Assembly (NCBI GenBank): GCA_035578905.1
Contig: JAQJVL010000150.1
Coordinates: 829,949 to 893,948 of the forward strand
Origin: Stictocephala bisonia
Taxonomy: Eukaryota; Arthropoda; Insecta; Hemiptera; Membracidae
DNA: 64,000 bases
Direction: 5' to 3'
A program made the translations under genes and the position numbers. Shown piece by piece: positions 10,350-24,024 of the stretch. Numbering within the stretch: the stretch's first letter is position 1; each line of letters starts with the position of its first letter. The notes beneath the pieces were generated by a model. That model ran no database searches. It worked only from the letters and a program-made list of their open reading frames with translations, and was not told the DNA's origin.

Positions 10350-12034
10350 CAATAACATAAAAAAACTAACCCGCCAAAGCAAAACCAGAGAAATCAATAT
10401 AACAGCCAACAAAAATGTAAACCAAGACGAGGCAACATAACCTAAAAGAAATCATACAAATATAACACAATCCACCACTCAAAAAAGTGACACCAGGGGA
10501 TACAAACTAACCAATATTAAAGTAAAAGTAGCAAAGCAAACAATGAAACAAGACAATACAACTTACATCAAAGCAAACCCAAACCAGAAAATCCAACCAA
10601 AAGCAAAACTTGATGCAATCTAACCTACAATAAAGCCAGACCAAACGATTCCAACTAACAACAAAGCAAACACAGAGTAACACACTAACCAACAACAAAA
10701 TCTGACTATAAGAAACAATACAGCAACCAATAAAACAAAACGAAACCAGAAAATCTAGCCAGTAAAAGTGCAAACCCAGCTCATATTCAAACGAACAACA
10801 AAGCAAATCTAGAGAATACAATATAACAAACTGACTAGAGGAAATAATATGACCAAACCCTAGGGAGATAAGCAAATCAAGAGGACATAATCCACCCAAC
10901 AACAAAGCAAAACCAGATGAGACAATCCATCCAACAAAGAGAACTTAGAGGAAAAATGCAACCAAAAACACAGTAGAACAAGAGGAGACAATCCAACAAT
11001 CCAACTAACAACAAAGCAAAACAAGATGAAACAATCCAACCAACAGCAAAGCATAACGTAAGGACAATCCAACCAACAACAAAGCAAACTCAGAGGAGAC
11101 AATATCTCAAACAACAAAGCAAACCTAGGGGAGGCAATCATAACAACAACAAAGCAAACCTAGAGGAGGCAATTATAGCAACAACAAGGAAAACCCTAAG
11201 GAGATATTCCTACCAACAACAAAGCAAACCCAGAGGCGACAATCCTACCACAACTAAGAAACCCGAAGGGAGACAATTCAACCAATAACAAAGAAAACCT
11301 AAAGGAGACAATCCAACCAACAACAAAGCAAACCCAGACAAAACAATCTTAACAACAAAAAAGAAAACTCAAAGGAGACAATCCAACCAACAACAAAACA
11401 AACCTAGTGGAGACAATCATAACAACAACAAAGAAAACCACAATGAGATATTCCAACCAACAACAAAGCAAACCCAGAGAAAACAATCCAACCAACTACA
11501 AAACATAACCTAAGGAGACAATTCAACCAACAGGAGGACAATTCAATCCCAAGGGAGACAATACTACCAACATCAAAGAAAGCCCACAGGAAACAATCTT
11601 ATCATCAGCAAAGCCAAACCAGAAGAGCCAATGCAACCAACAACAAAGCATAACCTAGAGGAGGCAATCCAATCAACAATAAAGCAAAACAAGACTAGGC
11701 AATCCAAGGAACAACAAGTCATAACCTAAAGAGACAATCCAACTAACAACAAATCAACAAAAAAGCTAAAACAGAGGAGAAAAATCAAAACAACAACAAA
11801 GCATAACCAGAGGACAGAATCAAATTAACAACAATTGAAAACCAGAGGAGACAATCCAATCAAGAACAAAGCAAACTCAGAAGAGACAATCCTTCCAACA
11901 ATAAAGCAAACCTAGAGGTGACAATCCAACCAACAACAATTAAAAATCAAAGAGACAATCAAACCAACAACAAAGCAAAAGAAGAGGAGACAGTCTTACC
12001 AACATCAAAGCAAACTTAGAGGATACAATCCTCT

Positions 12035-15000
12035 AGAGGAGACAATCCTACCAACAGCAAAGAAAGCCCAAAGGATAGAATCTTATTATCAACAAAGCCA
12101 AACCAGAGGAACCAATCCAACCAACAACAAAGCAAACCCAGTGGAAACAGTGCCTAACAACAACAAAGAAAACTTGAATGAGACAATCCAAACAACAACA
12201 ACGCTTAACCCAAAGAGACAATCCAACCAACAACAAAGCAAACCCAGACAAGACAATCCTAACAACAAAAAAGAAAACTCAAAGGAGACAATCCAACCAA
12301 CAACAAAGCAAAACAAGAGTAGGAATTACAAAGAACAACACAGCACAACCTAAAGATAAAATCCAACCAACAACAAAGCAAACCTAGAGGAGGCAATCAT
12401 AACAACAACAAAGAAAACCTAAAGGAGATATCCCAACCAATAACAAAGCAAACCTATAGAAAACAATCTAACCAAGTACAAAACATAAACTAAAGAGACA
12501 ATCCAACCACAAAAAAGCCATCCCAGGGGAGACAATACTACCAACAGCAAAAAAAGCCTACAGGAACAATCTTATCATCAGGAAAGCCAAACCAGAAGAG
12601 CCAATCCAACCAACAACAAAGCATAACCTAAGGTGAAAATCCAATCAACAACAAAGAAAAAGACAAGTAGGCAATCCAACCAACAACAAAGCATAACTCA
12701 AAGGAGATCCAACCAACAACAAAGCAAACCCAGAGGAGACAATCTTCCAACAGCAAAGAAAGTCCAAAGGAGACAATCATCCAACGAATCCAATCCAACG
12801 AACAACAAATCATAACTTAAAGAGACAATCCAACTAACAACAAATCAACAAAAAAGCTAAAACAGAGGAGAAAAATCCAAACAACAACAAAGCATAACTA
12901 GAGGAGACAATCCAATTAACAACAACTGAAAACCAAAGGAGACAACCCAAATCAAGAACAAAGCAAACTCGAGGTGACAATCCAACCAACAACAATTAAA
13001 AATCAAAGAGACAATCAAACCAACAACAAAGCAAAAGAAGAGGAGACAGTCCTACCAACATCAAAGCAAACTTAGAGGATACAATCCTATCAACAACAAA
13101 GAAAATCCAACCAACAACAAGCCGAACCTGAAGAGACAACACAACCAACAACAAAGCAACACAATTCTATTATCAACAAAGCCAAACCAGAGCAGCCAAT
13201 CCAACCAACTACAAAGCATAACCTAAGGAGACAATCCTACCCACAACAAAGCATAACCTAAGGAGGCAATTCAATCAACAACAAAGAAAAAGAAGAGTAG
13301 GCAATCTAACGGACAACAAAGCATAACTGAAAGGATATCCAACCAACAACAAAGCAAACCCAGAGGAGACAATCTCCCACCAGCAAAGAAAACACAAAGG
13401 AGACAATCATATCATCAACAAAGCCAAACCAGAAGAGCCAATACAACCAACAACAAGGCATAACCTAAGGTGAAAATCCAACAAACAACAAAGCAAACAC
13501 AATGGAGACAGTCCTAACAACAACAAAGAAAACCCTAATGAGACAATCCAAACTACAACAAAGCATAACCCAAAAAGATAATCCAACCAACACCAATGCA
13601 AACCCACGAGAAGACAATCCATCCAACAATAAAGCTAACCCAGAGGATACAATCCTACCAACAACAACAAAGAAACCCGAAGGGAGACAATCCAATCAAC
13701 AACAAAGCAAACCCAGACAAAACAATCCAACCAACAACAAAGCAAACCTAGAGAAGGCACTCATAACAATAACAAAGAAACCCCAAAAGAGATATTCCAA
13801 CCAACAACAAATCAAATCCAGAGAAAACAATCCAACCATCTACAAAACATAACGTAAGGAGACAACACAACCAACAAAAAAGCAAACTCAGAGGAGACAA
13901 TACTACCAACAACAGAGAAAACCGAAGGGAGACAATCCCTCCAACAACAAAGCAAACCCAGAGGATCCAATCATACCAACAACAAAGGAAACCGAAAGTA
14001 AACAATCCAACCAGTAACAAAGCAAACCCAAAGGAGACAATCCAACCAACAAAAAGACAAACCCAGACAAGACAATCCTAACAACAAAAAAGAAATTCAA
14101 AGGAGTCAATCCAACCAACAACAAAGCAAAACAAGAGTAGGAATTCCAACAAACAATACAGCATAACCTAAAGATACAATTCAACCAACAACAAAGCAAA
14201 CCTAGAGGAGGCAATCATAACAACAACAAAGAAACCCAAAAAGAGATATTCCAACCAACAACAAAGCAAAACCCAAAGAGACAATCCAACCCACAACAAT
14301 GCAAACCCACAAGAAGACAATCCATCCAACAATAAAGCAAACCCAGAGGATACAATCCTACCAACAACAACAAAGAAAACTAAAGGGAGACAATCCAACC
14401 AACAACAAAGCAAACTCAGACAAAACAATCCTAACAACAACAAAAGAAAACAAAGGAGACAATCCAAACAATAACAAAGCAAACCTAGAGGAGGCAATCA
14501 TAACAACAACAAAGCAAACCTAGAGGAGACAATTATAGCAACAACAAGGAAAACCCCAAGGAGATATTCGAACCAACAACAAAGCAAACCGAGAGGCGAA
14601 AATCCTACCAACAACTAAGAAAACTTAAAGGAGACAATCCAACCAACGACAAAGCAAAACAAGAGTAGGAAATCCAATCAACAACAAAGCATAACCTAAA
14701 GATACAATCCACCCAACAACAAAGCAAACCTAGAGGAGGCAATCATAACAACAACAAAGAAACCCCAAAAGAGATATTCCAACCAACAACAACAATGCAA
14801 ACCCAGAGAAAACAATCCAACCATCTACAAAACATAACCTAAGGAGACAATAAAACCAACAAAAAAGCAAACCCAGAGGAGACAATACTACCAACAACAA
14901 AGAAAAACAAAGGAAGACAATCCCTCCAACAACAAAGCAAACCCAGAGGATACAATCGTACCAACAAAAAAGGAAACCGAAGGTAGACAATCCAACCAAT

Positions 15001-16452
15001 AACAAAGCAAACCCAAAGGAGACAATCCAACCAACAAAAAAACAAATCCAGACAAGACAATCCTAAAAAAAAAAAAAAAAAAACTCAAAGGAGTCAATCC
15101 AAATAACAACAAAGGAAAATAAAAGTAGGAATTCCAACAAACAATACAGCATAACTGAAAGATACAATCCAACCAACAACAAAGCAAACCTAGAGGAGGC
15201 AATCATAACAACAACAAAGCATAACCTAAGGTGAAAATCCAATCAACAACAAAGAAAAAGACGAGTAGGCAATCTAACGAACAACAAAGCATAACTCAAA
15301 GGAGATCCAACCAACAAAAAAGCAAACCCAGAGGAGACAATCTCCCAACAGCAAAGAAAACCCACAGGAAACAATCATATCATCAACAAAGCCAAACCAG
15401 AAGAGCCAATCCAACCAACAACAAAGCATAACCTAAGGAGACAATCCAATCAACAATAAAGCAAAACAAGAGTAGGCAATCCAACGAACAAGAAATTATA
15501 ACCTAAAGAGACAATCCAACTAACAACAAATCAACAAAAAAGCTAAAACAGAGGTAAAAAATCCAAACAACAACAAAGCATAACCAGAGGAGACATTCCA
15601 ATTAACAACAATTGAAAACCAAAGGAGACAATCTAATCAAGAACAAAGCAAACTCAAAAGAGACAATACTTCCAACAATAAAGCAAACACAGAGGTGACA
15701 ATCCAACCAACAAAAGTTAAAATTCAAATAGACAATCAAACAAACAACAAAGCAATATCAGAGGAGACATTCTTAACAACAATAAAGCAAAACCAGAGGA
15801 CAAAAGCAACCAACAACAAAGCAAAAGGAGAGGAGACAGTCCTGACAACAACAACAAAGCAAACCCAGAGGATACAATCCTACCAACAACAAAGAAAACC
15901 AAAGGGAGACAAACCAACCAATAACAAAGCAAACCCAAAGGAGACAATCCAACCAACAACAAAGCAAACCCAGACAAAACCATCCTAACAACAAAAAGGA
16001 AAACTCAAAGGAGACAATCTAACCAACAACAAAGGAAACCTAGAGGAGACAATCATAACAACAACAAAGAAAACCCCAATGAGATATTCCAACCAACAAC
16101 AAAGCAAACCCAGAGAAAACAATCCAACCCGCTACATACATAACCTAAAGAGACAATCCAACCAACAAAAAAGTAAACCCAGGGGAGACAATACTACCAA
16201 CAGCAAAGAAAGCTACAATCTTATCATCACGAAAGCCAAACCAGAAGAGCCAATGCAACCAACATTAAAGCATAACCTAAAGGAGGCAATCAAAACAACA
16301 ACTAAGCAAACCTAGAGGAAGCAATCATAACAACAACAAAGAAACCCCAAAAGAGATATTCCAACCAACAACCAAGCAAACCAGAGAAAACAATTCAACC
16401 AACTACAAAACAAAACCTAAGGAGACAATCCATCCAACAAAAAAGCAAACAC
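12035..16452. repeat. Higher-order repeat copy 1 (4,418 bp)
   Basis: The block starts AGAGGAGACAATCCTACC and matches base for base, with rare differences, the block starting at 16453. The offset is 4,418 bp at both 12141/16559 and 12633/17051, and becomes 4,417 after a 1-bp deletion near 13.3 kb. Left of 12035 the similarity stops abruptly, so this is the left edge of the recent amplification. Example difference from copy 2: AACTTGAATG here versus AACTCGAATG. Confidence 0.95.
13745..15205. repeat. Nested ~982-bp duplication inside the higher-order unit
   Basis: The segment 13745-14220 and the segment 14727-15205 share the same order of unit variants: AAAGAGATATTCCAACC, CCATCTACAAAACATAAC, CAATACTACCAACAAC. 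The offset is about 982-985 bp and they have many more differences than the 4.4-kb copies. This is therefore an older tier of duplication. It is repeated again in copy 2 at about 18162-19622. Confidence 0.8.
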
Positions 16453-19400
16453 AGAGGAGACAATCCTACCAACAGCAAAGAAAGCCCAAAGGATAGAATC
16501 TTATTATCAACAAAGCCAAACCAGAGGAGCCAATCCAACCAACAACAAAGCAAACCCAGTGGAAACAGTGCCTAACAACAACAAAGAAAACTCGAATGAG
16601 ACAATCCAAACAACAACAACGCTTAACCCAAAGAGACAATCCAACCAACAACAAAGCAAACCCAGACAAGACAATCCTAACAACAAAAAAGAAAACTCAA
16701 AGGAGACAATCCAACCAACAACAAAGCAAAACAAGAGTAGGAATTACAAAGAACAACACAGCACAACCTAAAGATAAAATCCAACCAACAACAAAGCAAA
16801 CCTAGAGGAGGCAATCATAACAACAACAAAGAAAACCTAAAGGAGATATCCCAACCAATAACAAAGCAAACCTATAGAAAACAATCTAACCAAGTACAAA
16901 ACATAACCTAAAGAGACAATCCAACCACAAAAAAGCCATCCCAGGGGAAACAATACTACCAACAGCAAAGAAAGCCTACAGGAACAATCTTATCATCAGG
17001 AAAGCCAAACCAGAAGAGCCAATCCAACCAACAACAAAGCATAACCTAAGGTGAAAATCCAATCAACAACAAAGAAAAAGACAAGTAGTCAATCCAACCA
17101 ACAACAAAGCATAACTCAAAGGAGATCCAACCAACAACAAAGCAAACCCAGAGGAGACAATCTTCCAACAGCAAAGAAAGTCCAAAGGAGACAATCATCC
17201 AACGAATCCAATCCAACGAACAACAAATCATAACTTAAAGAGACAATCCAACTAACAACAAATCAACAAAAAAGCTAAAACAGAGGAGAAAAATCCAAAC
17301 AACAACAAAGCATAACTAGAGGAGACAATCCAATTAACAACAACTGAAAACCAAAGGAGACAACCCAAATCAAGAACAAAGCAAACTCGAGGTGACAATC
17401 CAACCAACAACAATTAAAAATCAAAGAGACAATCAAACCAACAACAAAGCAAAAGAAGAGGAGACAGTCCTACCAACAACAAAGCAAACTTAGAGGATAC
17501 AATCCTACCAACAACAAAGAAAATCCAACCAACAACAAGCCGAACCTGAAGAGACAACACAACCAACAACAAAGCAACACAATTCTATTATCAACAAAGC
17601 CAAACCAGAGCAGCCAATCCAACAAACAACAAAGCATAACCTAAAGAGACAATCCAACCCACAACAAAGCATAACCTAAGGAGACAATTCAATCAACAAC
17701 AAAGAAAAAGACGAGTAGGCAATCCAACGACAACAAAGTATAACTCAAAGGAGATCCATCCAACAAAAAAGCAAACCCAGAGGAGACAATCTCCCACCAG
17801 CAAAGAAAACACAAAGGAGACAATCATATCATCAACAAAGCCAAACCAGAAGAGCCAATACAACCAACAACAAGGCATAACCTAAGGTGAAAATCCAACA
17901 AACAACAAAGCAAACACAATGGAGACAGTCCTAACAACAACAAAGAAAACCCTAATGAGACAATCCAAACTACAACAAAGCATAACCCAAAAAGATAATC
18001 CAACCAACACCAATGCAAACCCACGAGAAGACAATCCATCCAACAATAAAGCTAACCCAGAGGATACAATCCTACCAACAACAACAAAGAAACCCGAAGG
18101 GAGACAATCCAATCAACAACAAAGCAAACCCAGACAAAACAATCCAACCAACAACAAAGCAAACCTAGAGAAGGCACTCATAACAATAACAAAGAAACCC
18201 CAAAAGAGATATTCCAACCAACAACAAATCAAATCCAGAGAAAACAATCCAACCATCTACAAAACATAACGTAAGGAGACAACACAACCAACAAAAAAGC
18301 AAACTCAGAGGAGACAATACTACCAACAACAGAGAAAACCGAAGGGAGACAATCCCTCCAACAACAAAGCAAACCCAGAGGATCCAATCATACCAACAAC
18401 AAAGGAAACCGAAAGTAAACAATCCAACCAGTAACAAAGCAAACCCAAAGGAGACAATCCAACCAACAAAAAGACAAACCCAGACAAGACAATCCTAACA
18501 ACAAAAAAGAAATTCAAAGGAGTCAATCCAACCAACAACAAAGCAAAACAAGAGTAGGAATTCCAACAAACAATACAGCATAACCTAAAGATACAATTCA
18601 ACCAACAACAAAGCAAACCTAGAGGAGGCAATCATAACAACAACAAAGAAACCCAAAAAGAGATATTCCAACCAACAACAAAGCAAAACCCAAAGAGACA
18701 ATCCAACCCACAACAATGCAAACCCACAAGAAGACAATCCATCCAACAATAAAGCAAACCCAGAGGATACAATCCTACCAACAACAACAAAGAAAACTAA
18801 AGGGAGACAATCCAACCAACAACAAAGCAAACTCAGACAAAACAATCCTAACAACAACAAAAGAAAACAAAGGAGACAATCCAAACAATAACAAAGCAAA
18901 CCTAGAGGAGGCAATCATAACAACAACAAAGCAAACCTAGAGGAGACAATTATAGCAACAACAAGGAAAACCCCAAGGAGATATTCGAACCAACAACAAA
19001 GCAAACCGAGAGGCGAAAATCCTACCAACAACTAAGAAAACTTAAAGGAGACAATCCAACCAACGACAAAGCAAAACAAGAGTAGGAAATCCAATCAACA
19101 ACAAAGCATAACCTAAAGATACAATCCACCCAACAACAAAGCAAACCTAGAGGAGGCAATCATAACAACAACAAAGAAACCCCAAAAGAGATATTCCAAC
19201 CAACAACAACAATGCAAACCCAGAGAAAACAATCCAACCATCTACAAAACATAACCTAAGGAGACAATAAAACCAACAAAAAAGCAAACCCAGAGGAGAC
19301 AATACTACCAACAACAAAGAAAAACAAAGGAAGACAATCCCTCCAACAACAAAGCAAACCCAGAGGATACAATCGTACCAACAAAAAAGGAAACCGAAGG

Positions 19401-20870
19401 TAGACAATCCAACCAATAACAAAGCAAACCCAAAGGAGACAATCCAACCAACAAAAAAACAAATCCAGACAAGACAATCCTAAAAAAAAAAAAAAAAAAA
19501 CTCAAAGGAGTCAATCCAAATAACAACAAAGGAAAATAAAAGTAGGAATTCCAACAAACAATACAGCATAACTGAAAGATACAATCCAACCAACAACAAA
19601 GCAAACCTAGAGGAGGCAATCATAACAACAACAAAGCATAACCTAAGGTGAAAATCCAATCAACAACAAAGAAAAAGACGAGTAGGCAATCTAACGAACA
19701 ACAAAGCATAACTCAAAGGAGATCCAACCAACAAAAAAGCAAACCCAGAGGAGACAATCTCCCAACAGCAAAGAAAACCCACAGGAAACAATCATATCAT
19801 CAACAAAGCCAAACCAGAAGAGCCAATCCAACCAACAACAAAGCATAACCTAAGGAGACAATCCAATCAACAATAAAGCAAAACAAGAGTAGGCAATCCA
19901 ACGAACAAGAAATTATAACCTAAAGAGACAATCCAACTAACAACAAATCAACAAAAAAGCTAAAACAGAGGTAAAAAATCCAAACAACAACAAAGCATAA
20001 CCAGAGGAGACATTCCAATTAACAACAATTGAAAACCAAAGGAGACAATCTAATCAAGAACAAAGCAAACTCAAAAGAGACAATACTTCCAACAATAAAG
20101 CAAACACAGAGGTGACAATCCAACCAACAAAAGTTAAAATTCAAATAGACAATCAAACAAACAACAAAGCAATATCAGAGGAGACATTCTTAACAACAAT
20201 AAAGCAAAACCAGAGGACAAAAGCAACCAACAACAAAGCAAAAGGAGAGGAGACAGTCCTGACAACAACAACAAAGCAAACCCAGAGGATACAATCCTAC
20301 CAACAACAAAGAAAACCAAAGGGAGACAAACCAACCAATAACAAAGCAAACCCAAAGGAGACAATCCAACCAACAACAAAGCAAACCCAGACAAAACCAT
20401 CCTAACAAAAAAAAAAGTAAACTCAAAGGAGACAATCTAACCAACAACAAAGGAAACCTAGAGGAGACAATCATAACAACAACAAAGAAAACCCCAATGA
20501 GATATTCCAACCAACAACAAAGCAAACCCAGAGAAAACAATCCAACCCGCTACATACATAACCTAAGGAGACAATCCAACCAACAAAAAAATAAACCCAG
20601 GGGAGACAATACTACCAACAGCAAAGAAAGCTACAATCTTATCATCACGAAAGCCAAACCAGAAGAGCCAATGCAACCAACATTAAAGCATAACCTAAAG
20701 GAGGCAATCAAAACAACAATTAAGCAAACCTAGAGGAAGCAATCATAACAACAACAAAGAAACCCCAAAAGAGATATTCCAACCAACAACCAAGCAAACC
20801 AGAGAAAACAATTCAACCAACTACAAAACAAAACCTAAGGAGACAATCCATCCAACAAAAAAGCAAACAC
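16453..20870. repeat. Higher-order repeat copy 2
   Basis: A complete second copy of the 4,418-bp block, followed without a gap by copy 3 at 20871. It includes the same 18-to-19-A homopolymer run (near 19482; copy 1 near 15065). The few differences from copy 1 are single-base changes and 1-bp indels, indicating recent duplication or gene-conversion-like homogenisation, or possibly an assembly effect. Confidence 0.95.
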
Positions 20871-21705
20871 AGAGGAGACAATCCTACCAACAGCAAAGAA
20901 AGCCCAAAGGATAGAATCTTATTATCAACAAAGCCAAACCAGAGGAGCCAATCCAACCAACAACAAAGCAAACCCAGTGGAAACAGTGCCTAACAACAAC
21001 AAAGAAAACTCGAATGAGACAATCCAAACAACAACAACGCTTAACCCAAAGAGACAATCCAACCAACAACAAAGCAAACCCAGACAAGACAATCCTAACA
21101 ACAAAAAAGAAAACTCAAAGGAGACAATCCAACCAACAACAAAGCAAAACAAGAGTAGGAATTACAAAGAACAACACAGCACAACCTAAAGATAAAATCC
21201 AACCAACAACAAAGCAAACCTAGAGGAGGCAATCATAACAACAACAAAGAAAACCTAAAGGAGATATCCCAACCAATAACAAAGCAAACCTATAGAAAAC
21301 AATCTAACCAAGTACAAAACATAACCTAAAGAGACAATCCAACCACAAAAAAGCCATCCCAGGGAATACTACCAACAGCAAAGAAAGCCTACAGGAACAA
21401 TCTTATCATCAGCAAAGCCAAACCAGAAGAGCCAATCCAACCAACAACAAAGCACAACCTAAGGTGAAAATCCAATCAACAACAAAGAAAAAGACAAGTA
21501 GGCAATCCAACCAACAACAAAGCATAACTCAAAGGAGATCCAACCAACAACAAAGCAAACCCAGAGGAGACAATCTTCCAACAGCAAAGAAAGTCCAAAG
21601 GAGACAATCATCCAACGAATCCAATCCAACGAACAACAAATCATAACTTAAAGAGACAATCCAACTAACAACAAATCAACAAAAAAGCTAAAACAGAGGA
21701 GAAAA
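20871..21705. repeat. Higher-order repeat copy 3, truncated
   Basis: It follows copy 2 in phase and has a 5-bp deletion near 21364 (CCAGGGAATACT versus CCAGGGGAAACAATACT). Identity to copy 2 breaks down near 21705. The sequence after that (21705-22000) is instead a diverged relative of 11770-11990 and of 15590-15900, so the block ends within older array sequence. Confidence 0.9.
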
Positions 21706-22740
21706 ATCAAAACAACAACAAAGCATAATCAGAGGAGAGAATCCAATTAACAACAATTGAAAACCAGAGGAGAAAATCCAATCAAGAACAAAGCAAACTC
21801 AGAAGAGACAATGCTTCCAACAATAAAGCAAACCCAGAGGTGACAATCCAACCAACAACAATTAAAAATCAAAGAGACAATCAAACCAACAACAAAGCAA
21901 TATCAGAGGAGACATTCCCAACAACAATAAAGCAAAACCTGAGGACAAAAGCAACCAACAACAAATCAAAAGAAGAGGAGACCATCCTGCCAACAACAAA
22001 GAAAACCCAGAGGATACAATCCTACCAACAACAACCAACAACAAAGCAAACCGAGAGGATACAATCCTACCAACAATAAAGAAAATCAAACCAACAACAA
22101 GCCAAACCTGAAGAGACAACACAACCAACAACAAAGCAACACACTTCTATTATGAACAAAGCCAAACCAGAGGAGACATTCCTACCAACAACAAAGCAAA
22201 AGAAGAGGAGAAATTCCTACTAAAAACAAAGCAAACCCATAGGAGACAATCCCACCAACAATTAACCAATCCCAGGGTAGACAATCCAACCAACAACAAA
22301 GAAAAATAAAAGACCAGACAATCTAGCAAACTACAAAGCAAATCTATAGGATAAAATGTAAATAACAACAAACAAAGCTAGTCCCTAAAACCCAATCTAC
22401 AACAAAGGACCTGATTCAATTCAACAAAAATCAAAGCAAATCTATACAATATAATATAATCAACAACAAAGCAGAACCAGATTAGTCAATCCAAGAGACA
22501 ACAATACAAGACCAATCAATTCGACCAATAACAAAGAACAACAAAAAGTGTAAATCCAACCAGTAACAGAGCAAAACAAAACCACACAATCCTACCAACA
22601 ATAAATTATAACCAGGGGATACAATCTAGCAAACAACAAGGTAAAACCAAGTGACAACTAACAACAAAGCATAACACTAGAGGTGACTATCCAACCAACA
22701 ACAAAACAAAACAAGACGGTTAAACTAAAAAAAAACCAAC

Positions 22741-23529
22741 CAACCTACTATGTTAAAACATCGTTGAATGTTATAAAAAATCTTCAAAAGGTAAATCCAA
22801 AAACAGGCTGCTTAATCTCTCAAAGCATCGTCTGCCACAGGATTTGATATTTTGCATATTATTTTGTTCGCTAACCAAGAATTAATAGCGATGGCACTTG
22901 ACAACATTTTGAGTACCTATAAGATTAATTGGTTGTATCGACCTATACATGAAATGGATATGCACAGTTAGTGAGGTGTTGTCAATCTAAGACGAATAGT
23001 GCTTAAATGTTTATATGATAATTTAATATTTCTACTCACAGTTTATAACCATACAAAACCACAATTATTGAACTGAAACTTTTTGATAATAAATGAGCTT
23101 CGCTCATTACAGTTATACAGTAGTAAAACAAATGTAAGCAAAATAAACAACTTGCCAGAGACAAGTGAAAAGTCAGCTGAACAGCTCTTGGAGGAATGTT
23201 TCAAACTGTGTAAATGAAAAAATATAAGTAATTTTGATTATTGAGAGTACAGCTATATAATCTGAATTATAATTATACACACAAACCTTTATTCAATTTA
23301 CATAACCCAACGCATGACAATTGTTTAATATAAACTGATTTTAAAACACTGGAAATGGTTTTTTAATTAGCTCCAGTGTTGACAGAATGTTGAAATATGG
23401 TTGAATTGGGTTTTATATTTATTAAAATTGTTGAACACTTATTTTCTATCCTTATTTATTTCACTTGTCTTCTGCACTCTTATAATTTAAGAAGTAGAAA
23501 CAAAACAAACACTTAATATAATTTAAAAA
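22741..23529. other. Unique AT-rich sequence right of the satellite
   Basis: The satellite ends in a short A-rich stretch and the sequence becomes ordinary AT-rich DNA. No exon, TIR or target-site duplication matching the left edge near 10350 was recognised. Confidence 0.4.
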
Positions 23530-23691
23530 AATTATATGTAAGTTAGTTGAACCAGTAATTATATGTAAGTTAGTTGAACCAGTAATTATATGTAAGTTAG
23601 TTGAACCAGTAATTATATGTAAGTTAGTTGAACCAGTAATTATATGTAAGTTAGTTGAACCAGTAATTATATGTAAGTTAGTTGAACCAGT
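23530..23691. repeat. 27-bp minisatellite, 6 copies
   Basis: Six perfect head-to-tail copies of a 27-bp unit (AATTATATGTAAGTTAGTTG plus AACCAGT), starting at 23530, 23557, 23584, 23611, 23638 and 23665. Perfect identity implies very recent expansion. Each unit contains GTAAGT, a consensus 5' splice-site word, so the array multiplies a potential donor just upstream of the candidate exon at 23965. Confidence 0.97.
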
Positions 23692-23964
23692 AATCCTATA
23701 ATAAGTATTACTACTTCCTTAATTAAAAGTAGTTAATATAAAACATAACCTAACAACTAATTCAAACTGCAATAATGTAAAATATTAAGTGAATTATATG
23801 ACAAGGGAAGGCCCAGTTTGTACCACCGGAAAAACAGTTAAGTTAGTTAAAATAAAGGTAATTAATATTTTAATCATATTCAAGACTTTAGTTATAAGTC
23901 AGATTAATGAATTCGTCGGATATACAAATAATAGTTTTAACATAGTCCTTTTTGTATATTTCAG

Positions 23965-24024
23965 AGCCATTTAACTGACGTTCGATACAATGGTACTCGC
24001 ATTGTGTCGTTTTTCAACCTGACA
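23965..24024 (+). CDS. Candidate internal exon, unknown gene
   Basis: Sixty bases, exactly 20 open codons (SHLTDVRYNGTR... SFFNLT). They are preceded by a strong acceptor (TTTTTGTATATTTCAG) and followed by a usable donor (ACA|GTAAAT). Codon use is more balanced than in the flanks. Nothing identifies the protein. It could pair with the short exon candidate at 24296 (same phase 0), but a product cannot be assembled with confidence. Chance is a real alternative for so short a frame. Confidence 0.35.

Larger units (their letters stand above)
10350..22740. repeat. 12.4-kb A/C-rich satellite array
   Basis: A continuous array of roughly 35-38-bp units. A typical unit contains CAACCAACAACAAAGCAAAC followed by CCAGAGGAGACAATC. 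The plus strand is strikingly strand-biased: dominated by A with C second, and T rare. The left 500 bp is most diverged. Because the unit is not a multiple of three and indels are frequent, reading frames rotate. The many Asn/Gln/Thr/Lys-rich plus frames and Leu/Cys/Val-rich 'membrane-like' minus frames (up to 116 codons) are composition artefacts, not genes. Superimposed are near-identical blocks of 4,418 bp and a nested period near 982 bp. Confidence 0.97.

Noticed and set aside
10507..22371. Dozens of 60-132-codon frames, including hydrophobic Leu/Cys/Val-rich 'membrane proteins' on the minus strand and Asn/Gln-rich ones on the plus strand
   Set aside because: They are translations of a ~35-bp strand-biased satellite. 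Frames rotate because the unit is not a multiple of three, and both strands are open only because of composition.
10350..22740. Silk-like or low-complexity structural protein gene
   Set aside because: No frame survives more than a few units, no start/splice architecture, and duplicated blocks preserve DNA rather than any protein frame.
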